From: Pseudomonas lactis
GTDB taxonomy: Bacteria > Pseudomonadota > Gammaproteobacteria > Pseudomonadales > Pseudomonadaceae
Direction: 5' to 3'
NCBI RefSeq assembly: GCF_001439845.1
Contig: NZ_JYLO01000005.1
Span: 248,001-312,000, forward strand
DNA length: 64,000 nt
Under the pieces are notes generated by a model. That model was given only the letters and a program-made list of their open reading frames with translations. It did not search any database and had not been told where the DNA came from. Positions 1 through 11,612 of this stretch are shown one piece after another. Each line of letters opens with the position of its first letter. The stretch's first letter is position 1. The translations under genes and the position numbers were made by a program.

Positions 1-926
<926 letters not shown>

Positions 927-1277
927 TTACTTGAACAGGCCGCCCAAGGCCTTCACAGCGTCGTTGTTTTCAGCCTTGGCCTGCTGCTTTTGCTGCTTGG
1001 CGTCGACTTTTGCCTGGCTGTCGGCGAGTTTGTTGCAAGCTTTGTTGACCTGCTCCAGCGCAGTCTCATACGCCCGCACTTTCAACAGATCGTTCTTGGC
1101 ATTGGCCGCGTCGATCTTGGCTTGCAGGTCTTTGGGTTGCTGCTGGCAGTCGCCGGCATTGCCGCCACCGAGCTGGGCACTCAGGGCGCCGCTCAGTGCG
1201 TTCAGGTCAGCGGCCTGGGCTGGCAGGGTGAACAGGCTGAGCAGAAGGGCGGCAGGGGCGAGTGTGCAAATGCGCAT
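927..1277 (-). CDS. small periplasmic DUF1090-like protein
   Basis: 116 aa. A signal peptide ends at about residue 22 (LPAQA-A). The mature part is short, helical and rich in Gln, Lys and Ala, with two cysteines: one in GDCQQQ and one in VNKACNKL. The layout (signal peptide, two Cys, a long charged helix such as AKVDAKQQKQQAKAEN) matches the DUF1090/YqjC type of periplasmic protein of unknown function; this assignment is by pattern only. The start has a good GAGG site 5-6 nt upstream. It has its own terminator and no operon partner. Confidence 0.7.
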   Translation of the reverse strand: MRICTLAPAALLLSLFTLPAQAADLNALSGALSAQLGGGNAGDCQQQPKDLQAKIDAANAKNDLLKVRAYETALEQVNKACNKLADSQAKVDAKQQKQQAKAENNDAVKALGGLFK

Positions 1278-1440
1278 GAAAACCTCAATGTTCGATTGCC
1301 TGCGCGCTTATCCATCCCGGGCGGGCGCAGTGCAATATCCAAGTAAGGTGAAGGGCCCGAGAGGGCGCGGATTCTAGTGGGCCATCATTTGGCCTGCAAG
1401 CCTTGGATCCAAAAAAGCCCGAAGTGGCCCTGCAGATAAC

Positions 1441-1474
1441 AAAAAGCCCCGCCAGGCAGACCTGGCGGGGCTTT
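1441..1474 (-). terminator. metK terminator
   Basis: A perfect 14-bp stem (AAAGCCCCGCCAGG with its complement, loop CAGA) spans 1443-1474. On the minus strand a T-run follows the stem. It lies 16 bp past the metK stop. Confidence 0.9.
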
Positions 1475-1489
1475 ATTTACCGCGAACGA

Positions 1490-2680
<1,191 letters not shown>

Positions 2681-2699
2681 CTCGATGTTTTCCTGATAT

Positions 2700-3695
2700 T
2701 TACCGATGGTGAGTGTCGCCAGCCGGTCGCTGAAAATGGCGGACCTGAATCTGGAAACCATTACGTAAACCTACATAGAGGCTTTCCCCGGGAACGAGTC
2801 CCGCAGCGGTGGCCCAACGGGCCAGATCGTCCTGTTCAAAACCCAGCCAGAGATCACCGCAGGCCTCCTTGGCCCAATTCTGGTTGTGGCTGCATAAATC
2901 CGTAACCAGCAGGCTACCGCCGGGGTGCAGCAACCCGGCCATTTGCTTGAGGGCTTCTGCCGGTGCGGCGAAATGGTGCAAGACCATGTTCAGCACCACG
3001 CAATCGGCCCGCAGGCCGGTGTCACTCAGGGCGTCTGCCAACTGCAGGCGCACATTGCCCAGGGCTTCGCGTTCACAGAGTTGGCGCGCCAGTTCAAGCA
3101 TTGCCGGGCTGTTATCCAGCGCGGTGACCTGCTCGAAGCGGCGCGCCAGTTCGGGCAGGAAACCGCCGTCGCCAGGGCCGACTTCCAAGGCCGTGGCTTC
3201 TTCACTGAAGCTCAGCTTGTCCAACAGCGCCAGTACGCTTTCGCGGTACTGGGCCAAGCCGGCGATCAGGTCCTGTTGGGCGCGAAACTTGTCGGCCACC
3301 CGTGAGAAAAAATCCTGGCTGGCGGCGGCGCGTTGCCCGTGCACCTGGCCGATGCGCGACTGCACATCACCGGGCAGGCACAAGTTGTCCACTTCGTCGA
3401 GCAGGGCAGCGTGCAATTTGCCGCCAAGCAGTTCGGTATGGGGCAGGGCACGTCGGTAGAAAATCGCATTGCCTTCGCGACGGGTGGCCACCAGGTCGGC
3501 CTGGGCCAGCACCTTCAAATGGTGGCTCATGCCGGACTGGCCGATGGCGAAGATCTGCGCCAGCTCCAGTACCCCGAAAGAATCGTTGGCCAGTGCGCGC
3601 AATACGTTCAAGCGCAACGGATCGCCAGCGGCCTTGCACAAGGCAGCCAGTTCATCGCCGTCGTCAGGACGCAGGGAGGGCACGGGTAGGTTCAT
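2700..3695 (-). CDS. sahR: ArsR-family regulator fused to SAM methyltransferase domain (SahR-like)
   Basis: 331 aa with two domains. An ArsR/SmtB winged helix-turn-helix occupies about residues 10-90 ([10 protein letters not shown]...[10 protein letters not shown]...[10 protein letters not shown]). A class I methyltransferase fold follows, with motif I EVGPGDGG at 171-178 and a later VLNMVLHHF. The ArsR metal-binding cysteines are absent, which fits sensing a small metabolite through the methyltransferase domain. Proteins of this layout beside metK are known as SahR, a S-adenosylhomocysteine-responsive repressor of the SAM cycle. The symbol is assigned from architecture plus neighbour, so it is partly inference. 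It is first in an apparent operon with metK; a perfect palindrome lies 39 bp upstream of its start. Confidence 0.85.
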   Translation of the reverse strand: MNLPVPSLRPDDGDELAALCKAAGDPLRLNVLRALANDSFGVLELAQIFAIGQSGMSHHLKVLAQADLVATRREGNAIFYRRALPHTELLGGKLHAALLDEVDNLCLPGDVQSRIGQVHGQRAAASQDFFSRVADKFRAQQDLIAGLAQYRESVLALLDKLSFSEEATALEVGPGDGGFLPELARRFEQVTALDNSPAMLELARQLCEREALGNVRLQLADALSDTGLRADCVVLNMVLHHFAAPAEALKQMAGLLHPGGSLLVTDLCSHNQNWAKEACGDLWLGFEQDDLARWATAAGLVPGESLYVGLRNGFQIQVRHFQRPAGDTHHR

Positions 3696-3733
3696 AAGGC
3701 CAGCAGTCTAGTGACGGGTGTGCATCCCCGCAA

Positions 3734-3763
3734 GATCAATATCAAAAAGTTTTGATATTGATC
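3734..3763. promoter_or_regulatory. perfect 30-bp palindrome, probable SahR operator
   Basis: Two 14-bp arms (GATCAATATCAAAA and its exact complement) flank a 2-bp centre. It lies in the divergent gap between sahR-metK (start 3695) and tkt (start 3956), closer to sahR. A dimeric ArsR-type protein would bind such a site, so it probably mediates autoregulation of sahR-metK. Binding is inferred. Confidence 0.75.
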
Positions 3764-3955
3764 GATAAGTGGCGGTTATAAGCCATCGCTATAACCTTTA
3801 GACGAACCGGTTAAAGGTTTCTGCAAGGGATTGGTGCCCAAAGCACAGGAAAAACGCCCACAAGTGACTATCTGTCATTGCCCGCAGGCGGTGGCTGAGG
3901 GAAAATACCGGTCCTTTTTTCCGTTTCTTTATAAGCAAACTCCAGGAGATCAGCG

Positions 3956-5953
3956 ATGCCCAGCCGTCGTGAGCGTGCCAACGCCATTCGTGCCCTCAGC
4001 ATGGATGCCGTGCAAAAAGCCAACAGCGGCCATCCCGGTGCCCCGATGGGCATGGCGGATATCGCCGAGGTACTTTGGCGTGACTACCTGAAACACAACC
4101 CGAGCAACCCCTCGTTCGCCGACCGTGACCGCTTCGTGCTGTCCAACGGTCATGGCTCGATGCTGATTTATTCGCTGCTGCACCTGACCGGCTACGACGT
4201 CACCATCGACGACCTCAAGAGCTTCCGTCAACTGCACAGCCGCACCCCGGGCCACCCGGAATTCGGCTACACCCCAGGCGTTGAGACCACCACCGGCCCC
4301 CTGGGCCAAGGCCTGGCCAATGCCGTTGGTTTCGCCCTGGCGGAAAAAGTATTGGGCGCGCAGTTCAACCGCCCTGGCCACGACATCGTTGACCACCACA
4401 CCTACGTATTCCTGGGTGATGGCTGCATGATGGAAGGCATTTCCCACGAAGTCGCTTCCCTGGCCGGCACCCTGGGCCTGGGCAAGCTGATTGCCTTCTA
4501 CGATGACAACGGCATCTCCATCGACGGCGAAGTCGAAGGCTGGTTCACCGACGACACGCCTAAGCGTTTCGAAGCCTACAACTGGCAGGTGATCCGCAAC
4601 GTTGACGGCCACGATCCGGAAGAGATCAAGACCGCCATCGACACCGCTCGCAAGAGCGCGCAGCCAACCCTGATCTGCTGCAAGACCACCATCGGTTTTG
4701 GCTCGCCGAACAAGCAAGGTAAAGAAGACTGCCACGGCGCCCCACTGGGTGACGCGGAAATCGCCCTGACCCGCGAAGCGCTGAAGTGGAACCACGGCCC
4801 GTTTGAAATCCCGGCCGACATCTATGCCGAATGGGATGCCAAGGAAAAAGGCCTGGCCGCCGAAGCCGAGTGGGACCAGCGTTTCTCGGCCTACTCCGCC
4901 GAATTCCCGGAATTGGCCAACGAACTGGTACGCCGCCTGGCCGGTGACCTGCCTGCCGACTTCTCGGAAAAAGCCTCGGCCTACATCGCTGAAGTCGCGG
5001 CCAAGGGCGAGACCATCGCCAGCCGTAAAGCCAGCCAGAACACCCTGAACGCCTTTGGCCCGTTGCTGCCTGAGTTCCTCGGCGGTTCGGCTGACCTGGC
5101 CGGTTCCAACCTGACCCTGTGGAAAGGTTGCAAAGGTGTCTCGGCCGAAGACGCCAGCGGCAACTACATGTACTACGGCGTGCGCGAGTTCGGCATGAGC
5201 GCCATCATGAACGGCGTTTCCTTGCACGGCGGCCTGGTGCCTTACGGCGCGACCTTCCTGATGTTCATGGAATACGCTCGTAACGCCGTACGTATGGCCG
5301 CGCTGATGAAGAAGCGCGTGATCCACGTCTACACCCACGACTCCATCGGCCTGGGCGAAGACGGCCCGACGCACCAGCCGGTCGAGCAACTGACCAGCCT
5401 GCGCACCACGCCGAACCTCGATTGCTGGCGCCCCGCCGACGCGGTGGAATCCGCCGTGGCCTGGAAGCACGCCATCGAGCGCAAGGACGGCCCTTCGGCG
5501 CTGATCTTCTCGCGTCAGAACCTGCAACACCAGGTGCGTACCGACGCGCAGATCGCCGACATCAGCCGTGGCGGTTACGTGCTCAAGGACTGCATCGGCG
5601 AGCCGGAGCTGATCCTGATCTCCACCGGTTCCGAAGTGGGCCTGACCGTTCAGGCGTACGACAAGCTGACCGCCCAAGGCCGCAATGTGCGCGTTGTGTC
5701 CATGCCCTGCACCAGCGTGTTCGAAGCCCAGGACGCCGGCTACAAGCAATCGGTATTGCCGCTGCAGGTCAGTGCGCGTATCGCCATTGAAGCGGCTCAC
5801 GCTGACTACTGGTACAAGTACGTGGGCCTGGAAGGCCGCGTGATCGGCATGACCACCTACGGTGAGTCGGCGCCGGCGCCAGCCTTGTTCGAAGAGTTCG
5901 GTTTCACCTTGGAAAACATCCTGGGTCAGGCTGAAGAGCTGCTGGAAGACTAA
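3956..5953 (+). CDS. tkt: transketolase
   Basis: Thiamine-diphosphate enzyme that moves two-carbon units between sugar phosphates in the pentose phosphate pathway. It is 665 aa, full length. Landmarks are SGHPGAP (24-30), the ThDP/metal-binding GDGCMMEG (154-161) with the following YDDN, and the pyrimidine-domain segment around REFGM. The start ATG follows CAGGAG by a normal gap. It is first in a run tkt-epd-pgk-fba, but a REPIN separates it from epd, so downstream expression may be uncoupled. Confidence 0.97.
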   Translation: MPSRRERANAIRALSMDAVQKANSGHPGAPMGMADIAEVLWRDYLKHNPSNPSFADRDRFVLSNGHGSMLIYSLLHLTGYDVTIDDLKSFRQLHSRTPGHPEFGYTPGVETTTGPLGQGLANAVGFALAEKVLGAQFNRPGHDIVDHHTYVFLGDGCMMEGISHEVASLAGTLGLGKLIAFYDDNGISIDGEVEGWFTDDTPKRFEAYNWQVIRNVDGHDPEEIKTAIDTARKSAQPTLICCKTTIGFGSPNKQGKEDCHGAPLGDAEIALTREALKWNHGPFEIPADIYAEWDAKEKGLAAEAEWDQRFSAYSAEFPELANELVRRLAGDLPADFSEKASAYIAEVAAKGETIASRKASQNTLNAFGPLLPEFLGGSADLAGSNLTLWKGCKGVSAEDASGNYMYYGVREFGMSAIMNGVSLHGGLVPYGATFLMFMEYARNAVRMAALMKKRVIHVYTHDSIGLGEDGPTHQPVEQLTSLRTTPNLDCWRPADAVESAVAWKHAIERKDGPSALIFSRQNLQHQVRTDAQIADISRGGYVLKDCIGEPELILISTGSEVGLTVQAYDKLTAQGRNVRVVSMPCTSVFEAQDAGYKQSVLPLQVSARIAIEAAHADYWYKYVGLEGRVIGMTTYGESAPAPALFEEFGFTLENILGQAEELLED

Positions 5954-5983
5954 GGTTGTAAATTGAGGTGGCTGTGCTGGCCT

Positions 5984-6051
5984 CTTCGCGAGCAAGCCCG
6001 CTCCCACATTTGGAATGCATTTCAAGTGTGGGAGCGGGCTTGCTCGCGAAG
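5984..6051. repeat. REPIN, family A
   Basis: Two inverted copies of the core GTGGGAGCGGGCTTGCTCGC facing each other across a spacer of about 18 bp, between tkt and epd. Such REP doublets in fluorescent pseudomonads are moved by RAYT transposases and form strong hairpins in RNA. No RAYT gene is in the window. Confidence 0.9.
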
Positions 6052-6095
6052 GCGGCAGTACCGCCACCCTATTACCCAAGGTAATCGAGAACCCC

Positions 6096-7151
6096 ATGCC
6101 TCAACCGCGTCCCTACAAAGTTGCACTCAACGGCTACGGCCGCATTGGTCGTTGCGTCTTGCGTGCTCTGTTCGAGCGAGGGGCGGCGGCCGGGTTTGAA
6201 ATTGTCGCGATCAATGATTTGGCCGACATGGCCAGCATCGAATACCTGACACGCTTTGACTCCACCCACGGCCGCTTCCCGGGCGAAGTGCGGGTTGAAG
6301 GCGATTGTCTGCATATCAATGGCAACTGCGTACAAGTGTTGCGCAGTGCCACCCCCGAAGGCATCGACTGGAAAGCACTGGGCGTCGACCTGGTGCTGGA
6401 ATGCTCCGGTGTCTATCACACCCGTGCCGACGGCCAGCGTTTTCTCGACGCCGGCGCACCGCGTGTGCTGTTTTCCCAGCCGATGGCCAGCGAGGCGGAT
6501 GTCGACGCCACCATCGTCTACGGCATCAACCAGGATTGCCTGACCGGCGATGAGTTGCTGGTGTCCAACGCGTCGTGTACCACCAACTGCAGCGTGCCGT
6601 TGTTGCGCCTGCTGGACCAGGCGATCGGCCTGGACTACGTGTCGATCACCACGATTCACTCGGCGATGAACGACCAGCCGGTGATCGACGCCTACCACCA
6701 CGAAGACCTGCGCCGCACGCGTTCGGCATTCCAGTCAGTGATTCCGGTGTCCACCGGCCTGGCGCGTGGCATCGAGCGACTGCTGCCGGAACTTGCCGGG
6801 CGAATCCAGGCCAAAGCCGTACGGGTGCCGACGGTGAACGTGTCTTGCCTGGATATCACCATGCAAACCGTGAGCGACACTGACGCGGCCGAGGTCAATC
6901 GGATCCTGCGCGACGCCGCTACCAGCGGCCCGCTCAAAGGCCTGTTGGCCTACACCGAGTTGCCCCACGCCAGTTGCGATTTCAACCATGACCCGCATTC
7001 GGCGATTGTCGATGCCAGCCAGACCCGCGTTTCCGGCCCCAGGCTTGTGAACATCCTGGCCTGGTTCGACAACGAATGGGGCTTTGCCAACCGCATGCTG
7101 GATGTTGCCGAACACTATCTGCACATCGCTTCTAAACAACCTCAACAGTAA
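6096..7151 (+). CDS. epd: erythrose-4-phosphate dehydrogenase
   Basis: GapA-family dehydrogenase that oxidises erythrose 4-phosphate to 4-phosphoerythronate for vitamin B6 synthesis. 351 aa from ATG 6096. The NAD-binding NGYGRIGR is at 12-19 and the catalytic Cys161 is in SNASCTTNC. Epd rather than GapA is favoured by the tkt-epd-pgk-fba order and by the family-like N-terminus. An upstream in-frame ATG at 6015 is rejected because it would translate the REPIN. The site upstream is a weak GAGA. Assignment to Epd over a second GAPDH is strong but rests on context. Confidence 0.92.
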   Translation: MPQPRPYKVALNGYGRIGRCVLRALFERGAAAGFEIVAINDLADMASIEYLTRFDSTHGRFPGEVRVEGDCLHINGNCVQVLRSATPEGIDWKALGVDLVLECSGVYHTRADGQRFLDAGAPRVLFSQPMASEADVDATIVYGINQDCLTGDELLVSNASCTTNCSVPLLRLLDQAIGLDYVSITTIHSAMNDQPVIDAYHHEDLRRTRSAFQSVIPVSTGLARGIERLLPELAGRIQAKAVRVPTVNVSCLDITMQTVSDTDAAEVNRILRDAATSGPLKGLLAYTELPHASCDFNHDPHSAIVDASQTRVSGPRLVNILAWFDNEWGFANRMLDVAEHYLHIASKQPQQ

Positions 7152-7168
7152 TTCAGGAACTGCGACCC

Positions 7169-8332
7169 ATGACCGTGTTGAAGATGACCGACCTCGATCT
7201 GCAAGGTAAGCGCGTACTGATTCGCGAAGACCTCAACGTCCCCGTCAAGGACGGTGTTGTCACCAGCGATGCGCGAATCCTGGCCTCGCTGCCGACCATC
7301 AAGCTGGCCCTGGAAAAAGGCGCGGCCGTGATGGTCTGCTCCCACCTGGGTCGCCCGACCGAAGGTGAGTTCTCTGCCGAAAACAGCCTCAAGCCGGTCG
7401 CCGAGTACCTGAGCAAGGCCCTGGGCCGTGACGTGCCATTGGTCGCAGACTACCTGGGCGGCGTGGACGTGAAAGCGGGCGATATCGTGCTGTTCGAAAA
7501 CGTGCGCTTCAATAAGGGCGAGAAAAAGAACAGCGACGAACTGGCCCAGCAATACGCCGCCCTGTGCGATGTGTTTGTGATGGACGCGTTCGGCACCGCC
7601 CACCGCGCCGAAGGTTCGACCCACGGCGTGGCCAAGTTCGCCAAGGTCGCCGCGGCTGGCCCGTTGTTGGCTGCCGAGCTGGATGCACTGGGCAAGGCCC
7701 TGGGTGCTCCGGCCCAACCAATGGCCGCTATCGTTGCTGGCTCCAAGGTGTCCACCAAGCTGGACGTACTCAACAGCCTGAGCCAGATCTGCAACCAACT
7801 GATCGTCGGCGGCGGCATTGCCAACACCTTCCTGGCCGCTGCTGGCCACCCGGTGGGCAAGTCCCTGTACGAGCCAGACCTGCTCGACACCGCCCGCGCC
7901 ATCGCCGCCAAGGTCAGCGTGCCGCTGCCGGTAGACGTGGTGGTTGCCAAGGAATTCGCGGACAGCGCCGCCGCTACCGTCAAGCTCATCGCTGACGTGG
8001 CCGACGACGACATGATCCTGGACATCGGCCCGCAAACCGCGGCCAACTTCGCCGAGCTGCTCAAGGCATCCCAGACTATCCTGTGGAATGGCCCGGTGGG
8101 CGTGTTCGAGTTCGACCAATTCGGCAACGGCACCAAGGTGCTGGCTAAAGCGATCGCTGAAAGCTCGGCGTTCTCCATTGCTGGCGGCGGCGATACCTTG
8201 GCGGCTATCGATAAATATGGTGTGGCTGATCAGATCTCCTACATTTCTACCGGTGGTGGCGCTTTCCTCGAGTTCGTCGAGGGCAAGGTGTTGCCAGCCG
8301 TGGAAGTGCTGGAAACCCGAGCCAAAGGTTAA
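7169..8332 (+). CDS. pgk: phosphoglycerate kinase
   Basis: 387-aa glycolytic and gluconeogenic kinase linking 1,3-bisphosphoglycerate and ADP with 3-phosphoglycerate and ATP. N-terminal substrate-domain motifs are [10 protein letters not shown] and [13 protein letters not shown]; the C-terminal nucleotide domain ends in [13 protein letters not shown] and [14 protein letters not shown]. The ATG is 17 bp after the epd stop and preceded by AGGAA, so epd and pgk are co-transcribed. Confidence 0.97.
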   Translation: MTVLKMTDLDLQGKRVLIREDLNVPVKDGVVTSDARILASLPTIKLALEKGAAVMVCSHLGRPTEGEFSAENSLKPVAEYLSKALGRDVPLVADYLGGVDVKAGDIVLFENVRFNKGEKKNSDELAQQYAALCDVFVMDAFGTAHRAEGSTHGVAKFAKVAAAGPLLAAELDALGKALGAPAQPMAAIVAGSKVSTKLDVLNSLSQICNQLIVGGGIANTFLAAAGHPVGKSLYEPDLLDTARAIAAKVSVPLPVDVVVAKEFADSAAATVKLIADVADDDMILDIGPQTAANFAELLKASQTILWNGPVGVFEFDQFGNGTKVLAKAIAESSAFSIAGGGDTLAAIDKYGVADQISYISTGGGAFLEFVEGKVLPAVEVLETRAKG

Positions 8333-8363
8333 GGCTCGCGTGATCAGGAAAAGGAGCGTTCCC

Positions 8364-8591
8364 ATGATCAAGTCGTTGGCACTGGTGATCGCAGCGGGCC
8401 TGTTGGCTGGCTGCGGCAGCACACCCAGCGCGGCGCCCGAGGCGGATAACGCGAAGGCACCGTTGAGAAAAAGCTGTTACCAGGCTGACTGGCAAGCCGA
8501 GACCATGCCGGTGATCAACAAGCGCATCGGCAACGAACGGCTGGAGAAATACGACTCCGCGCCCAACGGTCAGGAACAGGGTTGCCCATGA
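8364..8591 (+). CDS. small lipoprotein
   Basis: 75 aa. The signal peptide carries the lipobox LLAGCGS with the acylated Cys at 17. The short mature part has two further cysteines (one in RKSCYQ, one near the end in EQGCP). A strong AAGGAG lies upstream. It sits 31 bp after pgk and before another lipoprotein, so it probably rides on the pgk transcript. No function recognised. Confidence 0.75.
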   Translation: MIKSLALVIAAGLLAGCGSTPSAAPEADNAKAPLRKSCYQADWQAETMPVINKRIGNERLEKYDSAPNGQEQGCP

Positions 8592-8652
8592 CGGGTCTGA
8601 TCCACTAACCGACAGCAACGGCGGCCCATAGGCCGCCCTGCGAGGATTGGCA

Positions 8653-8985
8653 ATGAAAGGCGTTTTCGCCCTGGCAGCCCTGGCCCTGTTGGCCGGCTGC
8701 AGCAGCATGAACCTGTTCGACAAGGCAGAGCCAGCCGACAAATGGACCACCTGGACCTGCGACAGCAAGGCCGAGGTGAACTGGCGCTTTGCCAACCCGG
8801 CCCGTTCCGAAGTGGATGTACGCCTCGGCGGTTCGGACCAGGTTTACCGGCTCAAGCAAGAAGTAGCCGCCTCGGGCGTGCTGTACAGCGACGGCCAGTT
8901 GGCGTTTCACACCAAAGGTGAGGAAGGCCTGGTTTACTGGGTGGCGACGGATGATTTGATTGGGCGCGGCTGTAAGGCCCAATAG
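8653..8985 (+). CDS. MliC-like lysozyme-inhibitor lipoprotein
   Basis: 110 aa. The lipobox ALLAGCSS gives a lipid-anchored Cys at 15. The mature domain carries the pattern of membrane-bound c-type lysozyme inhibitors: a WTCDSK start, an ASGVLYSDG turn, and FHTKGEEG, with a second Cys near the C-terminus for a disulfide. Such proteins protect the cell wall from host lysozyme at the outer membrane. ATG 8653 follows GAGGA by 6 nt. It lies between pgk and fba, a place with no functional link to glycolysis. Confidence 0.75.
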   Translation: MKGVFALAALALLAGCSSMNLFDKAEPADKWTTWTCDSKAEVNWRFANPARSEVDVRLGGSDQVYRLKQEVAASGVLYSDGQLAFHTKGEEGLVYWVATDDLIGRGCKAQ

Positions 8986-9010
8986 GATTTTGGATTTGAT
9001 GAGAAGCAAA

Positions 9011-9100
9011 TGTGGGAGCGGGCTTGCTCGCGAATGCGGTGGGTAAGCTGACGAGTCCGGTGACTGATACACCGCTTTCGCGAGCAAGCCCGCTCCCACA
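9011..9100. repeat. REPIN, family A
   Basis: Inverted pair of the family A core in the gap before fba; the spacer is about 42 bp and unrelated to the spacer of the tkt-epd REPIN. Confidence 0.9.
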
Positions 9101-9217
9101 TTGATCCGGCTCCAATCTCACAGAGGTTGTGCGCCGAGCACTGCAATAACTTGAATAGCAGCCGCCGCTACGGCAGGCTTGCACGATTAACGACCCTCGA
9201 CCGGGAGAGACAACACA

Positions 9218-10282
9218 ATGGCACTTATCAGCATGCGTCAAATGCTGGACCACGCAGCCGAGTTCGGCTACGGCGTCCCAGCCTTTAACGTCAACAACCT
9301 TGAGCAGATGCGCGCCATCATGGAAGCCGCTGACAAGACCGACTCCCCTGTGATCGTCCAGGCTTCGGCCGGTGCGCGCAAATACGCCGGCGCCCCGTTC
9401 CTGCGTCACCTGATCCTCGCCGCGATCGAAGAATTCCCACACATCCCGGTGTGCATGCACCAGGACCACGGCACCAGCCCTGACGTGTGCCAGCGCTCGA
9501 TCCAACTGGGCTTCAGCTCGGTAATGATGGACGGTTCCCTCGGCGAAGACGGCAAAACCCCAACCGACTACGAGTACAACGTACGCGTGACCCAACAAAC
9601 CGTGGCCATGGCCCACGCCTGCGGCGTATCGGTTGAAGGCGAGCTGGGCTGCCTGGGTTCGCTGGAAACCGGCATGGCCGGCGAAGAAGACGGCATCGGC
9701 GCCGAAGGCGTGCTGGATCACAGCCAGATGCTGACCGACCCGGAAGAAGCCGCCGACTTCGTCAAGAAGACCCAGGTCGACGCCCTGGCCATCGCCATCG
9801 GCACCAGCCACGGCGCCTACAAGTTCACCAAGCCGCCTACCGGCGACGTGCTGGCCATCGACCGCATCAAGGAAATCCACAAGCGCATCCCCAACACCCA
9901 CCTGGTGATGCACGGTTCTTCCTCGGTACCGCAAGAGTGGCTGGCGATCATCAACCAGTACGGCGGCGACATCAAAGAAACCTACGGCGTACCGGTTGAA
10001 GAAATCGTCGAGGGCATCAAGTACGGCGTGCGCAAGGTCAACATCGACACCGACCTGCGCCTGGCGTCCACCGGTGCGATGCGTCGCCTGATGGCCACTA
10101 ACCCGAGCGAGTTCGACCCGCGTAAATTCTTCGGCGCCACTGTGACGGCGATGCGTGATGTGTGTATCGCACGGTATGAAGCGTTTGGTACTGCGGGTAA
10201 TGCTTCGAAGATCAAGCCGATCTCGTTGGAGGCGATGTACCAGCGGTATTTGAAAGGTGAGTTGAACGCTAAGGTGAACTGA
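9218..10282 (+). CDS. fba: fructose-bisphosphate aldolase, class II
   Basis: 354-aa zinc-dependent aldolase for fructose 1,6-bisphosphate. Visible are the N-terminal [12 protein letters not shown], the metal-ligand segment [24 protein letters not shown], the zinc-ligand region GTSHGAYKF, and HGSSSVPQ with the phosphate-binding [10 protein letters not shown]. The longer internal loop fits the Calvin-cycle subtype. Its last 40 codons and terminator are duplicated in decayed form at 14936-15113, across the AT-rich island. Confidence 0.97.
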   Translation: MALISMRQMLDHAAEFGYGVPAFNVNNLEQMRAIMEAADKTDSPVIVQASAGARKYAGAPFLRHLILAAIEEFPHIPVCMHQDHGTSPDVCQRSIQLGFSSVMMDGSLGEDGKTPTDYEYNVRVTQQTVAMAHACGVSVEGELGCLGSLETGMAGEEDGIGAEGVLDHSQMLTDPEEAADFVKKTQVDALAIAIGTSHGAYKFTKPPTGDVLAIDRIKEIHKRIPNTHLVMHGSSSVPQEWLAIINQYGGDIKETYGVPVEEIVEGIKYGVRKVNIDTDLRLASTGAMRRLMATNPSEFDPRKFFGATVTAMRDVCIARYEAFGTAGNASKIKPISLEAMYQRYLKGELNAKVN

Positions 10283-10330
10283 GTCTCAAGCGTTTAACTA
10301 AAGAAGCCCGCAGTGATGCGGGCTTTTTTG
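10151..10330 (+). repeat. left copy of direct repeat: fba 3' end plus terminator
   Basis: The final part of fba, its stop and its terminator recur in the same orientation at 14936-15113. A core of about 77 bp around the stop (from 10209) differs at only a few bases; the outer parts are more diverged. This copy is intact, the distal one carries a stop within the reading frame. The pair brackets the AT-rich island. Confidence 0.85.
10304..10330 (+). terminator. fba terminator
   Basis: A 9-bp stem AAGCCCGCA/TGCGGGCTT with loop GTGA (10304-10325) is followed by a T-run. Confidence 0.92.
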
Positions 10331-10391
10331 TGGACTTGAATTGGCAACTTTAAGTGTTAGGAGAGTCACCGGGCCATCGTTCGATGCTGCA

Positions 10392-11612
10392 CTAACTGAC
10401 AGGTGTGCGTGCTTGTTTTTTGTACAGATATAAATAGACCGCAATTGACACTGATGCAGTTAAAAAAGCCATGCATGCGGCCGCAACGAAAGGTGCTGAG
10501 CGACCTGCCGCGATTATTAATATTGTCCCTAATGAAGGCCCAATTATAATACAGAGCATTTGGACGCTTCTGAAAGACATGGACACTCTTCCAATATTGT
10601 CAGGAGGGCATAACTGTTGAAGGATTATGTTTGAGGAAATGATTAAAAGCTCATAGCTGAAACCATTCACAAACCAAACCAGCGGATAGAGATAGGCTCT
10701 TCCAGGTACTTGAAAAAATACTAAAATTGCCGTCAGGATTAATGCTGTAGAGAAAATAACTAATGCATGTGATCGAAGTAGAATCTCATCGATATTGCTC
10801 AGCTTTAACTTCATCAGCAGCGCGGCACATATCGCGCCTGCGGCTGTCGCGGAAACGATCACTGAGAAACTGACTGGAGGTAAAGCTTCGTAGGCTAGAA
10901 AGGACGCCAAATGTGGGTCGTAAATTCCTAACGCAAGCGATGTCAGTAGGGAGTACAAAAAGCCTATGCGGAGTTGAAAGGGCAGGGCATTGAATATAGA
11001 AAACCCTCTAGTTATGTCACGATAGAGTGGAAGGATTTTCGTAGAGGAGTCATTCATTTGCGTTCGGAATGCCCGGCAAATAGACTTTAGGAATGGAATG
11101 GTTAATAAAACGGCGGCAGCAGATAAAAAGAATAAATCCTTGGGTGGCAATACTACCGCTAACGCACCTGCAAGTAATGGGGCGAGAATTTTTGAAGATT
11201 GATCAAATACACTGACGTGACTGAAAAAAGATTTACGCTCTTCGGCAAGTATCAGTTTTCGAACCGCGATGGTCATCGAAGGAAAGTAGAATAAGTTTGA
11301 TACACCTTTGAATAAAACGAAAAACAAAAAACTCTGAAGGTCTGGAGACACTGCTAGCGCTACAGTAGATAGTGTGCGCAGCAAGGCACCTAATAATAGT
11401 GTTTTCCTGACGTCATGTCGATCTATCAGTGTTCCAATGATAGGGCCAAGAAACAACATTGGTGCACCCAGACAAAAAGCCAAGAATGCTATCGATGAAG
11501 GAGAGGCATGCCATATATAAACGGGAACCGTGAAGACCAAAAAAATATCAAGCCATAATGAGAGGCTGGATAGCGCTTGCACATAAATAAGCTTGCTAGA
11601 CGTTTTCATCAT
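10392..11612 (-). CDS. MFS exporter of the island cassette
   Basis: 406-aa major facilitator with about 12 membrane segments. The loop 2-3 signature GTLIDRHDVRKTLLL is like EntS-type exporters; the rest is poorly conserved. ATG 11612 (or 11609) lies inside the end of the upstream carbamoyltransferase gene, a 17-nt overlap that points to translational coupling. The role inferred from context is export of, or immunity to, the product of the peptide cassette. It is the last gene of the operon; codon use is AT-rich. No substrate can be read from the sequence. Confidence 0.82.
   Translation of the reverse strand: MMKTSSKLIYVQALSSLSLWLDIFLVFTVPVYIWHASPSSIAFLAFCLGAPMLFLGPIIGTLIDRHDVRKTLLLGALLRTLSTVALAVSPDLQSFLFFVLFKGVSNLFYFPSMTIAVRKLILAEERKSFFSHVSVFDQSSKILAPLLAGALAVVLPPKDLFFLSAAAVLLTIPFLKSICRAFRTQMNDSSTKILPLYRDITRGFSIFNALPFQLRIGFLYSLLTSLALGIYDPHLASFLAYEALPPVSFSVIVSATAAGAICAALLMKLKLSNIDEILLRSHALVIFSTALILTAILVFFQVPGRAYLYPLVWFVNGFSYELLIISSNIILQQLCPPDNIGRVSMSFRSVQMLCIIIGPSLGTILIIAAGRSAPFVAAACMAFLTASVSIAVYLYLYKKQARTPVS

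Noticed and set aside
6015..6095. upstream ATG for epd
   Set aside because: The extension would translate the right arm of the REPIN; family alignment starts at 6096.
3950..6097. long open frame antisense to tkt (over 700 codons)
   Set aside because: High-GC third positions keep the opposite strand open. The translation has no domain pattern and tkt is unmistakable.
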